From Adiantum capillus-veneris (Eukaryota; Streptophyta; Polypodiopsida; Polypodiales; Pteridaceae): 64,000 nt of DNA. The notes under the pieces are model-generated. The model searched no databases and was not told the origin of the DNA. It was given only the letters and a program-made list of their open reading frames with translations. Each line of letters starts with the position of its first letter. Position 1 is the stretch's first letter. The stretch is taken from positions 21,754,577 to 21,818,576 of the forward strand of contig CM043946.1 in NCBI GenBank assembly GCA_014529385.2. Reading direction: 5' to 3'. Positions 35,762 through 45,537 of this stretch are shown piece after piece. The translations under genes were made by a program, and so were the position numbers.

Positions 35762-36990
35762 TACCAGCTCCTCATTCTGTATTCGACTGAATATATTTGC
35801 AAAATCTATATGTGTGGCATATTGATTGACCATATCCTCGAAGCTTTTATGGTGTATCACGGAAATAGCCAGAACCAACGGCTTCCGGGACAAAGCATCC
35901 GCCACCAAGTTCTTCTGTTCTTGTACATGGACAATCTGGAAGTGAAATTGTGACAAGATATTCGCCCACCGCATCTGCTTTTTCGATAGCTGCTTCTGTG
36001 ACAAGAAGTTGCTGCTTCTGTACTCTCTGAAAATCCTATCCATCATTCGATTGAAAGTCGCTGGAGCATTGGGAAGGCGCATCACCAAAAATTCATATAA
36101 ACCGAAGCTCGTCCAAAAAGCTGTCTTGTAGACATCTCCTGGCGTGATTCTGATCTAATGATATCCGCTTTTCAAATCAATCCTGCTGAAACAAGAAGAT
36201 CTCTGTAGTCGGTCAAGAATATCATCGATCCTCGGAATCGAAAATCTGTTCTTGATGGTGATTTTATTGAGAGCTCTGTAATCAATGCACATTTCTAAGA
36301 TCCGTCTTTCTTTAAAACCAACAACACCGAAGAGCAATAGTGTGAAGTACTCGGCTAGATAAGACCCTTTTCCAAGAGGTCTTTCACTTGGTTTACAATC
36401 TCTTCATTCTGGTTTCGGCTAACATGATAAGATGGCCGATCGGTGGTGTGCTTCCAGGTAACATATCAATAGTGTGATCCTTAGGACGAGATGGTGGCAA
36501 CTCGCCTAGCAGGTCCTCAGAAAAGCAATCGACATGAGTGTGGAGAAAATCCAGGTGTTCTTTTTCGAGGTCAAAACATGTTCGACCTGCAATCATCATT
36601 CAGTTCTCTCCAAAAAATCGAGTAAAGAAACTGAATTTTATCAAATACAATCTCTCTGCCCTTCATTTGTCAAAGTCGCTTTCTCAGCCCGATAATCAGC
36701 CACGGCGTTGTTCTTGTGGTACCAAGGGATTTCGAGGAGGACGTCACAACCTTCCTAAGGGCATTACGTAGAGGTTTTCATATCCTAACTACCCTTGACA
36801 TTGCAAACGAAGTTTGCCAATGATTGGGGTAATGGCAACATCCCGTCCGGGTGCCGCTAGAACTGCCTCCACCTATGGCCTTAGCCTGTCGGGCGTAATT
36901 CCAAGTCGAGCCGCCAATTCAAGAAGTTGGCCTTGGCTCCTCCATCCAAGAAAATGAGGGCTTCCTGATCTTTCACTTTGCCCCAAGTGC
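35762..36990 (-). pseudogene. Element A protease, reverse transcriptase and RNase H remnants
   Basis: At 36985-36880 the minus strand shows a protease loop with FLDGGAKANFL. At 36599-36393 lies the linker with ELPPSRPKDHTIDMLPGSTPP. At 36337-36155 the reverse transcriptase begins ([23 protein letters not shown], then [10 protein letters not shown] with the motif A Asp), followed by a stop in place of the usual Gln. At 36150-36020 [23 protein letters not shown] is readable. The text then jumps to the RNase H end (RRW-like [12 protein letters not shown] and VADALSRKP). The YxDD box and most of RNase H are deleted at about 36018. LTR B begins at 35761. Confidence 0.82.
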
Positions 36991-37168
36991 GTCAAAGTTT
37001 TGTACTTTCATTCATTTGATTCGGTTCGTGCTCCACTTCAACCTGTCGGCGCAATTTTCGGAGGTTCTGCCACATGTCACTGGCCAGCCACGTCATCAGT
37101 TTGTGACAGGAATCCATAAGTGCCACGAGAAAAGGATTGGATTTCCCGGTAGAAGAGAAATCGGCCAC

Positions 37169-37180
37169 GCTCTGATACCA
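37169..37180 (-). other. Element A primer-binding site
   Basis: The + strand reads GCTCTGATACCA, the reverse complement of TGGTATCAGAGC, one base from the 5' LTR end at 37182. Between it and the protease, 37045-37107 looks like another piece of LTR A ending TTTGTGACA. Confidence 0.85.
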
Positions 37181-37181
37181 C

Positions 37182-38088
37182 TATAACAAACTTGGACACT
37201 CCAAGTCAAGATTCTACCGCGACACTGCAAAGATTCACTTCAAAACAGTTCACAGTTCACGAATATTCGACATGGCTTGGCGGAGTTCCGTGCCTATAGA
37301 TATTGGCCCCAAAGCCTGGCCCCCCTTTCGGTATTTCTTTTTGTATTAATTTGTGTTCAAAGTACAAGAGAGCGGGAGGGTTTTCACTCTCATACTCTTC
37401 ATCCAAATGCTTTGAGAAGTGAGGGCCTAACCACGTATTTAAAGGTTACAAGGGATGCCCAAAAGCTGTCAATTTTAAAAGCCACTTAAAATAAAGCAAC
37501 TAATCCCAATAGCTTCTCAATTTTTCTTGCGTAGAATTCAGCTTGCGTAAAAAGCAGATTTCTGTACAGCCATGCCTCGTCAGCTTGCTGTCACGTTTTG
37601 CGCCCAAATCATGGAAGTCAGTACGGTATGCCACGTCAGCATGTCAGCGCTTTTTCCGGGAATGTCTACTAGCCGGGTTCAAAGTACAAGAGAGCGGGAG
37701 GGTTCTCACTCTCAGACTCTTCGTCCAAATGCTTTGAGAAGTGAGGGCCTAACCACGTATTTAAAGGTTACAAGGGATGCCCAAAAGCAGAGCCCCAAAA
37801 GCTGTCAATTTTAAAAGCCACTTAAAATAAAGCAACTAATCCCAAAAGCTTCTCATTTTTCTTGCGTAGAATTCAGCTTGCATAAAAAGCAGATTTCTGT
37901 ACAGCCATGCCTCGTCAGCTTGCTGTCACGTTTTGCGTCCAAATCACGGAAGTCCGTACGGTATGCCACGTCAGCATGTCAGCGCTTTTCGGGGAATGTC
38001 TACCAGCCGGGTAGTGTGTGTGTGCGCTCCGTTGCCCAACTGTAATTGTGTCCAGGGCCATGTCATGCCACGTCACCCATTTGTGACA
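37182..38088 (-). repeat. Element A 5' LTR with internal tandem duplication
   Basis: The ends are TATAACAAAC (mutated from TGTAACAAAC) and TTTGTGACA. Units 37355-37676 and 37677-38010 are a direct tandem duplication of about 325 bp with a few differences, including an 11-base insertion (CAGAGCCCCAA) in the second. Confidence 0.85.
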
Positions 38089-38259
38089 AGCACTCATTCA
38101 AGGAGACGACATGGATACATAGACAAAGACCATGAGGCAGTTGAAGACAAAGCTTTGACGAAGACGAAGATTTTGCTCTTGGATTAGAGCGTTGTTTTTG
38201 CTCTTGGATTGAAGTGTTATGCTGTTTGTCTCTCGGATTGGGGATGTATGTTATCTGTG

Positions 38260-38659
38260 TGTAAGGTGCAGCGGAAGTGAATGTTGAACTTTGCTCAAGA
38301 TGAGTGCTCCGAACTGTGCTCAAGGTTCCTTTTACTTAGGGAAGGGAGAGCCTTTCGTTCTTTAATGAGAGGGTGCAATGGACACAAACAACAGAAGAGA
38401 ATACGACACCGGGAAGTTGTCAAACCCTCCTCCAAGGGCGCCACTCTCGATGGCGAGAGTGGTCTATGCTATTGATTGCACAAATCTCTACAATACTTTG
38501 GACTTGCCGACGATGTCGACGAGATGAGGAGGACGACGAGACGGTGGGAATGCTAAGGGGTTGAAATCTGCAATGAATCTAAGTACTGCTATGCCGAGGA
38601 CGACGGTGCTGATCTGCTACTGGAATCGCTGAAGTCATACTGTCTAAAAACGTTGGCTG
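38260..38659 (-). repeat. LTR B4 fragment
   Basis: It begins TGTAAGGTGCAGCGGAA and follows family B for about 400 bp. It then stops where a copia LTR starts. The far end of B is not found here. Bases 38089-38259 hold no recognisable gene. Confidence 0.75.
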
Positions 38660-38930
38660 TGTTGGGTTAAAGGCCTAAATAACCCCTTTTTTGTACATTT
38701 TTATCCTTTGTCCAGGAACCTGGACACATTTTTTAAAGGTCACTTATAATAAAAGTGGGAAAACCCAAAACTCAATTATTGAGTTTTTCCCAAAAACGTA
38801 AGCTCTCTCTCTCTCCCTCTTCGTTCTGCTAGCGCTTCCCTTCTACAGCACAGTGCCTCCGCTTAAAGCCTCAATGCCTGCACATCTTCGCGCGCTCTAT
38901 CACTTGCACACACCGCCGCGCGCTCATCAA
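38660..38930 (+). repeat. Copia 5' LTR
   Basis: It runs from TGTTGGGTTAAAGG to CTCATCA, about 270 bp, directly followed by a primer site at 38932-38943. Short LTRs like this are usual for Tnt1/Sire-type copia. The CAAAACTCAATTATTGAGTTTT-like inverted repeat at 38755-38795 lies inside it. Confidence 0.7.
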
Positions 38931-38931
38931 T

Positions 38932-38943
38932 TGGTATCAGAGC
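38932..38943 (+). other. Copia primer-binding site
   Basis: TGGTATCAGAGC followed by CAGATTAGGG, the familiar copia arrangement. The leader to the gag ATG at 39446 is about 500 bases and carries no other feature. Confidence 0.85.
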
Positions 38944-39445
38944 CAGATTAGGGTTTCAGAAGCTTTGCACAGGTGGCTGGACAACAGGCAAAAGGCTTCT
39001 CTCGCGTCAAATTTCCGCTTTCATCGCGAAGCCCCTTGCTGTCGGTGTCACCTAGGGTGATTAGGGTTCCCAAAACAGCCTAAAACAGGCTGAAATTAGG
39101 TCACAACAGGTAAAAACCAGAAAATTACAGGTCAAAACAGCAAAACGCAGGTGTTCTAAATCGATTCCCGTCAATGCCCCTTGCTTTTCCAACTCAAAAC
39201 AGGTCCATTTGATGCAAATTGATGTGCCAAAACAGTGAATTTGCAAAAAATTCAGAATTGGACTGTTTTTATGTACACAAATTGAGGTTTATGTACGCCT
39301 TTTGTGGGTTTATGCAAGTACGCATTGGGGATACTTGTTAATTGCTGAAATTTTCAGCACATTGTATGCAACGTGCGGTACATTATGATCACTGGAAATT
39401 TCAGATTTTGTGTAGACACTTTCTGTTGCATTTTTATCCGTGCAA

Positions 39446-39830
39446 ATGGCCTCTACTTCCTCGTCGTCTGATGCCAAGAGCTTGATGGAAATCAAGCGAT
39501 TTGACGGTACAGGTTTCGACCTATGGCATGACAGGATGCAAGGGATTTTGTTCCTCAAGGATTGTGAGGATGCCCTTTTGGTTGTAAAGCCTGAGGATAT
39601 GCTGGATGAGGATTGGGCCAAGCTCAACAAAAGGGCAAAGGCCTACATCAAAATGGCTGTGACTGATGACATTCTGGTGGACATAAAGGGCTTGGACAGT
39701 ACACATGCAATTTGGCATAAGTTGAAGGCCACTTATGAGAATGCCACCCCTGTGAATCAGGTGCATTTGATGCGCAAACTGGTGAACATGATGCTTGACG
39801 AATGTGACCAAAACTCTACGCGAGCACTCG
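39446..39830 (+). pseudogene. Copia gag N-terminal fragment (UBN2-like)
   Basis: This is a copia nucleocapsid/capsid precursor. After an ATG at 39446, the sequence has a Ser-rich start, then EIKRFDGTGFDLWHDRM, KRAKAYIKMAVTD, THAIWHKLKATYE and LMRKLVNMML. That is the gag-pre/UBN2 helical pattern of copia elements, about 125 residues. The frame is open, but at about 39828 it runs into the LINE endonuclease lying on the opposite strand. The zinc knuckle and pol are missing here. Confidence 0.85.
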
Positions 39831-40203
39831 CCACATTGGGCGCATAGATGTTCAGGAAACCCACTAGGCCACCCTGAACTTGCATAGTAATCCACTGAGC
39901 CCTACCTGGCACAATAATCCCTCTGCCCACAATGGCCTGCTGCAATGAGTCCGTAATAGTCATACATACCCCACCCTGGATGCCTCCAGGTCCAAAAGCA
40001 GCTGACCAAAAAGTATCATATCGTCCACGCAAAAGCTGACCACATCGCCGAATGCGGCTCTCACACAGATGGTGCTCCTGAAGCATAAGGAGATCAATCT
40101 CTCCTCCCACAAGGCAACGTTGAAGCTCCTGACGCAATCGGCCCCGCTGACATTGAAACTGGGGCCCACCTAGTCCCTGCACGTTCCATGAGACAATCCT
40201 CAT
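39828..40203 (-). pseudogene. LINE ORF2 endonuclease start
   Basis: The frame starts with Met at 40203 and reads RIVSWNVQGLG, then LLMLQEHHL with the catalytic Glu, and GFLNIYAPN. It is cut off at the copia junction, so the GDFN and SDH motifs are missing. The frame upstream to 40581 is also open but is spacer. Confidence 0.8.
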
Positions 40204-40550
40204 GGGGAGCGAGAGAGAACAGATGCCTGTCGCAGCAGCTAGACAGGCTATCTTTGAGGCTGGCTTGGATGGGGAGTAATCCGCATCCGAGCGTCCTCTA
40301 GATAGGCGTGACTGCAATGAGTGCCTAGCCCAAGCCCAAGCAGAGCGAGCCGTGGGTAAAGCAACCTCCTCTGTCCAGGAGTCCTCATGAATGTATATAT
40401 AGCAAGGCAAACACTGTGTATCAACAAAGAAGTAAACCACAATGTGCCTACATCCTGTTGAGTCTGGGGGTGTCACCGCAAACTTGGCCAATGGCCACAA
40501 AGTCTGTAGCATGTCTGTAACTCCTAGTTCTCCCATGTGGTGAGAGAACT

Positions 40551-42110
40551 CTAGGACCTGTATATGCAACCATCCCAACACTGAGTCAAGAGTCCACTTT
40601 GGCTGGGCCCTGCCAAAAGGGGGAAGGAGAAACCAACTGCTGAGTCCAAGGCCTCTGTCCCCCTAGCGGCAAGGAACAGAGCATGGACCCTGAAGCAGGC
40701 TGCCTCATGGTCTGCTGAGGGATCGTCGAGAAAACGAGTGAAGCCGTAGTCTAAGAAGTCCCAGCGGCGCCGGATGTCAATGCTCGTCAGACCACGAGGG
40801 ATAGTTGCAAGGGAAGATGTCTGTACCTGTAGAGGGGGCCGTAAGAAAGGCTGACCCTCTCTTGCTAGGCGACTCGTGGCAAAGGCGCTGCCAAGAGATC
40901 TCCTAGCCGCCGGAGAAGGCCCTGTCCCCTGGGTCGACTGTGGAACTGGAGTAGGAGGGGGGGGAGAAGGAGCTGGGGGAAGCGGTGGAGAAGAGGGGCG
41001 GGAGGGGGCGACAGAGATAGAGGGGCGAGGTGAAGAGGCGGCGGGAGCAAAAGGCGGGGGGGGGGGAGGGATGAGGAAGAGGGGGGGAACTTTGGGAGGG
41101 GGAGAGGCTGTCGAGGGTGAAGCTGGGGTGGGGGTTGGAGCAGGGACCTCCTCCTGCTCAAGAGGACCAAAGTGGTTCCCCGTGGGAACCCACTGCTGTT
41201 GAGTAGGCACTTGAGGGCCACTCTGAGTGCCAGGCTGACGCTGTGGCCCCTGTCGTTGTCTACCACGGGCCTGCTGACATCCCTCCTCCGTTGGAGTCCC
41301 AGGCTCGGAGGGTGGCTCTGCATGTGTGCGCTGTGTCTCTGTCTGTGGTTGCGGGCCAGCCCTGGCAGGCTGGGGCTGAGGCTGTGGTGTAGGTCGAGGC
41401 CTTCTCCGTGGACAGGCCTTCGCTAGATGGCCCATCTGTCGACAAATGAAGCACTGGTTCGGGAGGCCCGAATACTCCACACTCTGTCTAAACCAACCCC
41501 CACTCACCCAAGGCAAAAGAATAACCTTCGGGAGTGTGTGAGTGTCTCTGACCAAAACTCGAACTGAGGGAATGCCAGCCGCCTTGGCAGCTACTGATGC
41601 TGCCGTACGAGGTGTCTCCAAGACAGTCCCAATGGCCGAGCCGATCCTGGATAGAAGTGGTAAGTACTCCCTCCGCAAACCTGGAAAGCAGACTGAGATG
41701 GGGATGTCTGCCTCCTCTACTAGAACATCCGAAGCAGGGTCGAAACCATGTCTCCACTGTCGAAAGTGGGCACGTGCTGCTCGGATGGTCAGTGGACTCA
41801 TGGCGATGACCTTGGACGCCATCTCGGAGGTCTCAAACTCGATCTGGTAGTAGCCTCGTCCGAGTATCTGCACGTCTAGGATCTTGCCCACCTCTGCGAG
41901 AAGGCGGGCGTGGAGAAGGTCACGCAGCTCTCCTCTGCTAGGTCGGGTGTCGAGAATCTTGCAGATGATAGAAGTGGCCTGCAATCGCTCTGCCTCTGCG
42001 GCAAGGCTCGCTTGCTCTGTCGGCGAAAGAGCAAGTCGGATGGTGGGCTCATCGGGGTCGGGCGAGGGGGCTTCGGGCGAGTCCCTCTGGGGCGGAGCTG
42101 GAGCCTCCAT
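40551..42110 (-). CDS. LINE ORF1 protein, DUF4283-like plus CCHC knuckle
   Basis: An uninterrupted 519-residue frame. Residues about 40-140 form a DUF4283-like region (ICKILDTRPSRGELRDLL, then GRGYYQIEFETSE). Residues about 140-215 continue to WVSGGWFRQSVEYSGLP. A zinc knuckle CX2CX4HX4C uses Cys220, Cys223, His228 and Cys233. The remainder is Pro/Gln/Ser-rich and low complexity. ORF1 proteins of plant L1 elements bind the element RNA. The start at 42110 is the first Met after the GC-rich leader. The plus-strand open frames over the same region are its GC-rich shadows. Confidence 0.85.
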   Translation of the reverse strand: MEAPAPPQRDSPEAPSPDPDEPTIRLALSPTEQASLAAEAERLQATSIICKILDTRPSRGELRDLLHARLLAEVGKILDVQILGRGYYQIEFETSEMASKVIAMSPLTIRAARAHFRQWRHGFDPASDVLVEEADIPISVCFPGLRREYLPLLSRIGSAIGTVLETPRTAASVAAKAAGIPSVRVLVRDTHTLPKVILLPWVSGGWFRQSVEYSGLPNQCFICRQMGHLAKACPRRRPRPTPQPQPQPARAGPQPQTETQRTHAEPPSEPGTPTEEGCQQARGRQRQGPQRQPGTQSGPQVPTQQQWVPTGNHFGPLEQEEVPAPTPTPASPSTASPPPKVPPLFLIPPPPPPFAPAASSPRPSISVAPSRPSSPPLPPAPSPPPPTPVPQSTQGTGPSPAARRSLGSAFATSRLAREGQPFLRPPLQVQTSSLATIPRGLTSIDIRRRWDFLDYGFTRFLDDPSADHEAACFRVHALFLAARGTEALDSAVGFSFPLLAGPSQSGLLTQCWDGCIYRS

Positions 42111-42571
42111 TTGTGTCTACTGCTGTGGCGAAACGGACGAGCGGAGGAGAAGGTCTGCAGACGAGCGCCGAGCACTTGCTCAACAGGACAAATGCTACAC
42201 GAGCCAATATGCAGAAAAAAAAGAGGGGGGAGGGGTGGTGTGGTGGAGCAGCTGGATACTGTGTGGGAGCGCAAGCGGGATAAGGGGGGGGGGAGTAAGG
42301 CAACGCGCAGGCAGGCAGCAGGTGGCCCGCGGGGCAGTGCGATACCAAGAGGGGGGCAGCGGGTGGCTGTGGGGCAGCGCACAGGAGCGGCGGGAATGGG
42401 GGGGGCAGCGCGCTGGGGTAGGCGGGAGTGGAGGCAGCGCAGGGGCAGCGGGGGGGGGGGGGGGGGGGGGGGCAGCAGCAGTAAGCGAGCGCGTCCAAGT
42501 CTGTTTTCGACCCTTCTTGCCTCTATTCTGGCCAGCACCGCACCGGTTATTCCTGCCGGGTGCGGGTGCCT

Positions 42572-42725
42572 ATAAAAGCAACACATGCTCTCTCTCAGCT
42601 TCTCAGATTTTCCAGCACTAGTAGCAAGGAGCCCTTCTGGCGGAGAATCTGCAAGTGATCGAGAGAAGTCAGTACACGGAGTTTGCTCTCCCGTACTCAG
42701 AGCGACTGAACATATCAACAAGATG
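42572..42725 (+). repeat. Dispersed repeat with TATAAAAG box
   Basis: CTATAAAAGCAACACATGC is followed by the CTCTCAGCTTCTCAGATT block, GCAAGGAGCCCTTC and GAATCTGCAAGTGATCGAGAGAAG. The same block forms the arms of the fold-back at 30522-30655 and extends left of it to about 30440 in inverse orientation. It is probably an LTR promoter/R region. Confidence 0.55.
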
Positions 42726-43379
42726 TAGGAGCTTCAGACGGAGATACTTCACATGGGAAAGATGTTCACTTCAAGGGACATGGCTATTTATCTTTTGGCT
42801 CAATAGCTCTTTGTTAAACGGATTCTATTCTTCTCTTATTGCCATTGAACACCATTACTTGGGAGGATATAGTCCTAATAATATTGGACTAGGAGGAGCC
42901 TTTCAATGCTGGGAGGAAGTCAGGCGGGCTCCAAAGCCAGGACAGGTTTCTCTTCCAAAGGGAAGTAGAAGGCAAAGAATAAAAGGAAGAAGACGAAGAA
43001 GACGACGGAAGCTTTGAAAGCTGAGCATCATTTCAATAATTTTGGTGGAATGGCTGCAACCATGTAGCCAAGGCCCCAGCCTTTGTGCATCTGGAGACGA
43101 TTCTCTTGCGACATCAGAGGTTGAGATTGTTCTTGCACTTAGAGACTCTTGAGATTGGATCTTTGTTCACTACACATGGGGCCTTCGAAGGATCTCTTTT
43201 GCAACAAGCAGTGACACCGTGGTTCCGTCTTTATTGGCGACAAAGTGGTGATTCCTATTTACGGAGCGAGGGCACTACGGAGCTGATCCCAGATGGCAGA
43301 GGGGGCGATGCATTCCTCCAACGTACTTAATGTTCCACAGTTGGGTATTTATCTTATGTCCGTGCACGAGGTGTGCAAG
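42726..43379. other. Unassigned, possibly copia-internal
   Basis: Open frames at 42655-43017 and 43085-43330 show no known motifs. Copia integrase follows on the same strand. Confidence 0.3.
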
Positions 43380-43722
43380 TTAAGCAAACAAGTATGCACT
43401 ATTCAGGCAGACAAGGGTGGAGGGTGGTTTACCTCCAACGCTTTTGTATAGTATCGCTCGGACCGCGAATACTGGATCACCCTCAGCAGTGGAGCGGAAA
43501 AATAGGACCATGGTGCTTGAGCATCGGGATCTGCCCAAGTCTTCGTTGGCCAAGGCCTTTGCTACCACTGTTCATATCCTCAACTGGCCTCCTATGGCTT
43601 CGTTCCCCCGTCAGGCCTCCCTCCCCTTTCATGCAGTGCGTGCTTTGAACTTATTCACACATTGTGTGGTATGCGTACAGCTCAACTCCTTAGGCTCTTC
43701 TCTGCAGCTCACAGCCGTATAA
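43380..43722 (+). pseudogene. Copia integrase fragment
   Basis: Near 43480-43640 the frame reads VERKNRTMVLE, LPKSSLAKAFATTVHILNWPP, which is the conserved end of the copia integrase core (ERKNRT with the catalytic Glu, then the AVYLLNR-like helix). Upstream parts are in other frames. It could be the continuation of the copia element whose gag lies at 39446, on the same strand. Confidence 0.7.
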
Positions 43723-43729
43723 GAAGAAG

Positions 43730-45230
43730 AGTTTGGAGTGTCGGAGTGATGGTTGGCCTTCATTTTACTGTGAGGTGAGGTGTCCATCTTCACCTGGTCA
43801 GCAATTCTTCAGTCTCTTGGGCCTCGCTTTTTGGCAGCTCCAGAAACATATTGTACTTTATAATACAGAGCATTCGATTTCCAGAAACAGAGTTTAACGC
43901 TAGCAAATTGAGGATAGGTCGGTGTCTGGGGCCTCTATATCTAAGCTTCTAAGGTTAGTTGCTTAAGATAAATAGTCAAAAAGTGCACGAACATACAAAT
44001 AAAGAGTACACAACTATCAAAAGTTGGGCCCTCTTTATGTAAATAATATAGAGGCAGTCTCTCTCTTTTTTCCTCTACTAAGCTCCCTCTACATCCAAAA
44101 GCACACTTGTGAGGTGGTGTTTCTCACCCCATTTCTGTTTCATGAACATGGACATATCTGTTGCTTGGGTATCAACTGCTTTTATTTCCTCTTCACCCTC
44201 TTGGTAACTTCATTGATGCTGACCTGCAGAATGTAAAATGCTTGATTCCATCTTGTACACATCTCAAAAGGAAAACATTACAAATTTTGTTCAGATGATT
44301 TGGTTTTTGAATACATATCACATTTTTTAAATTGTAAAAAGCCTTGCTAAATTTTAAAGGTCAAAATGCATTTTGTTGGTACTGTTGTAAGACATTTTTG
44401 ACAACAATGGTTGGTAAATTTCAATTTGGATTAGGGGAATGAGGTAACAGAGGTAACACATAATTTTTTTCTGAAAGCACTTGAGAAATTTGAACAGAGG
44501 TAACACAGGGTAGTGCTATAACCATTATAGAAGTATGCACCTCAATGACCATGCTCGAAGATATTTGCCTTGCAAAATTTCGGAAGAAGGGGGTAAAGTC
44601 GTTATGTTTATTACACAGGCATGAAGAATTCAGCCATGCTGGCGGAAGATCTGCAAAACCAATTCTGTTACATAACTTAGTTTCTGGCATTCGCACAAGG
44701 ACAATGGAGGATGCAGCTGAGAGAAAAGTTGCAGCTTCAGGTATTCTTTTGTCATGACACGAACTTCCGGCATAATTCGAAAGAGACTAACGAAATGAGG
44801 CTCTTCAATCTTGAGGACCAGAGGTGCTTTATTTCTTTTAACTTAAGCTTAGGTGTCATAGAGAAAGACTCTTGATAGACAGGAGAGTCCAAAGCGCAGA
44901 GAATCCTCACAGACATTTCAGTGCTGCAGTTTCAGCAGCCTCAACTTCTCCGGACGTGGATCTAGCCTGTGATCGACACCCCTCTAGAGGAGTAATTTTG
45001 AAAAGGGCCATTACCATTTGCAGAGTGAGATGTATGTGACCACAAGGACCGCATTTACAGCTTCCTCACCATCAGCAGATTTGAGCCGTCACTGTCCGCC
45101 ATTGGAGGAGCTATGCACAGCAACTTAGTGGCCTCCATCTATCAAGGCGGCCTCCATCTATCAAGGCACCCACTGATGGAGATACCTGGCTGGCCAGAGA
45201 CATGTAACCGGCTGGCACCACGTTCACCGA
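43730..45230. other. Spacer, no gene recognised
   Basis: AT-rich to about 44500 with T runs. Short open frames at 44024-44236 and 44421-44757 lack family resemblance. No repeat was identified. Confidence 0.35.
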
Positions 45231-45259
45231 AACCTACTGTATACAAAAAGAAAACATAT

Positions 45260-45537
45260 ATAGTTCCTTCACACACCAACACTTGAAGACGACATGGAAG
45301 AGGTGGAGTTCCCTCAAAGAGTGTTGGCCCCGAATAGTCGCTCCTGACGGTATTTCTAGATTATATTTACGAACTGTCGTGTTACAGTTCTTGTGTATGC
45401 GAGACCAATCGATTACTGAGGCCCTGGGCCATTGTTTTATAGGCACTAGTATTATTAGGCCCAAAAGGAACTTAATGATTATTTGCTACATACAACTGGT
45501 GCTAAGGAGCATCTCTTATATTAATGCCAATTGAAAG
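45260..45537 (-). repeat. LTR G, first part
   Basis: It contains GGAGTTCCCTCAAAGAGTG and GTATTTCTAG, a diverged version of the LTR A block. It then has GGCCCAAAAGGAACTTAATG and CAACTGGTGCTAAGGAGCAT, which match the reverse complement of about 50011-50120. A solo LTR B interrupts it at 45538; it resumes at about 46775. Confidence 0.6.

Larger units (their letters stand above)
33541..38088 (-). mobile_element. Ty3/gypsy element A with 5-bp target duplication, split by element B
   Basis: The outer ends read TGTAACAAAC (33541) and TTTGTGACA (38088). Both are flanked by AGCAC (33536-33540 and 38089-38093), a perfect target-site duplication. Minus-strand order is 5' LTR (38088-37182), primer site, protease, reverse transcriptase, RNase H end, an inserted LTR element (35761-33781), then a remnant 3' LTR (33780-33541). 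Gag and most of integrase are absent. Confidence 0.82.
39828..42571 (-). mobile_element. L1-type LINE 5' half (ORF1 intact, ORF2 truncated)
   Basis: The order is a GC-rich 5' leader with a 23-base G run (42450-42472), ORF1 at 42110-40551, a spacer, then ORF2 from 40203. ORF2 is cut off within the endonuclease at about 39828. LINE insertions normally lose the 5' end, so loss of the 3' end points to a later deletion or rearrangement with the copia element. Composition is far more GC-rich than the neighbours. Confidence 0.8.

Noticed and set aside
42450..42472. G-run as a possible G-quadruplex regulatory site or telomere-like repeat
   Set aside because: A single homopolymer run in a GC-rich LINE leader; no telomeric unit repeats, and length is likely unreliable in sequencing.
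40876..42621. Several GC-rich plus-strand open frames (Gly/Arg/Ser-rich) opposite the LINE ORF1
   Set aside because: They are shadows of a Pro-rich GC-rich minus-strand ORF1, which has recognisable domains; the plus frames have none.
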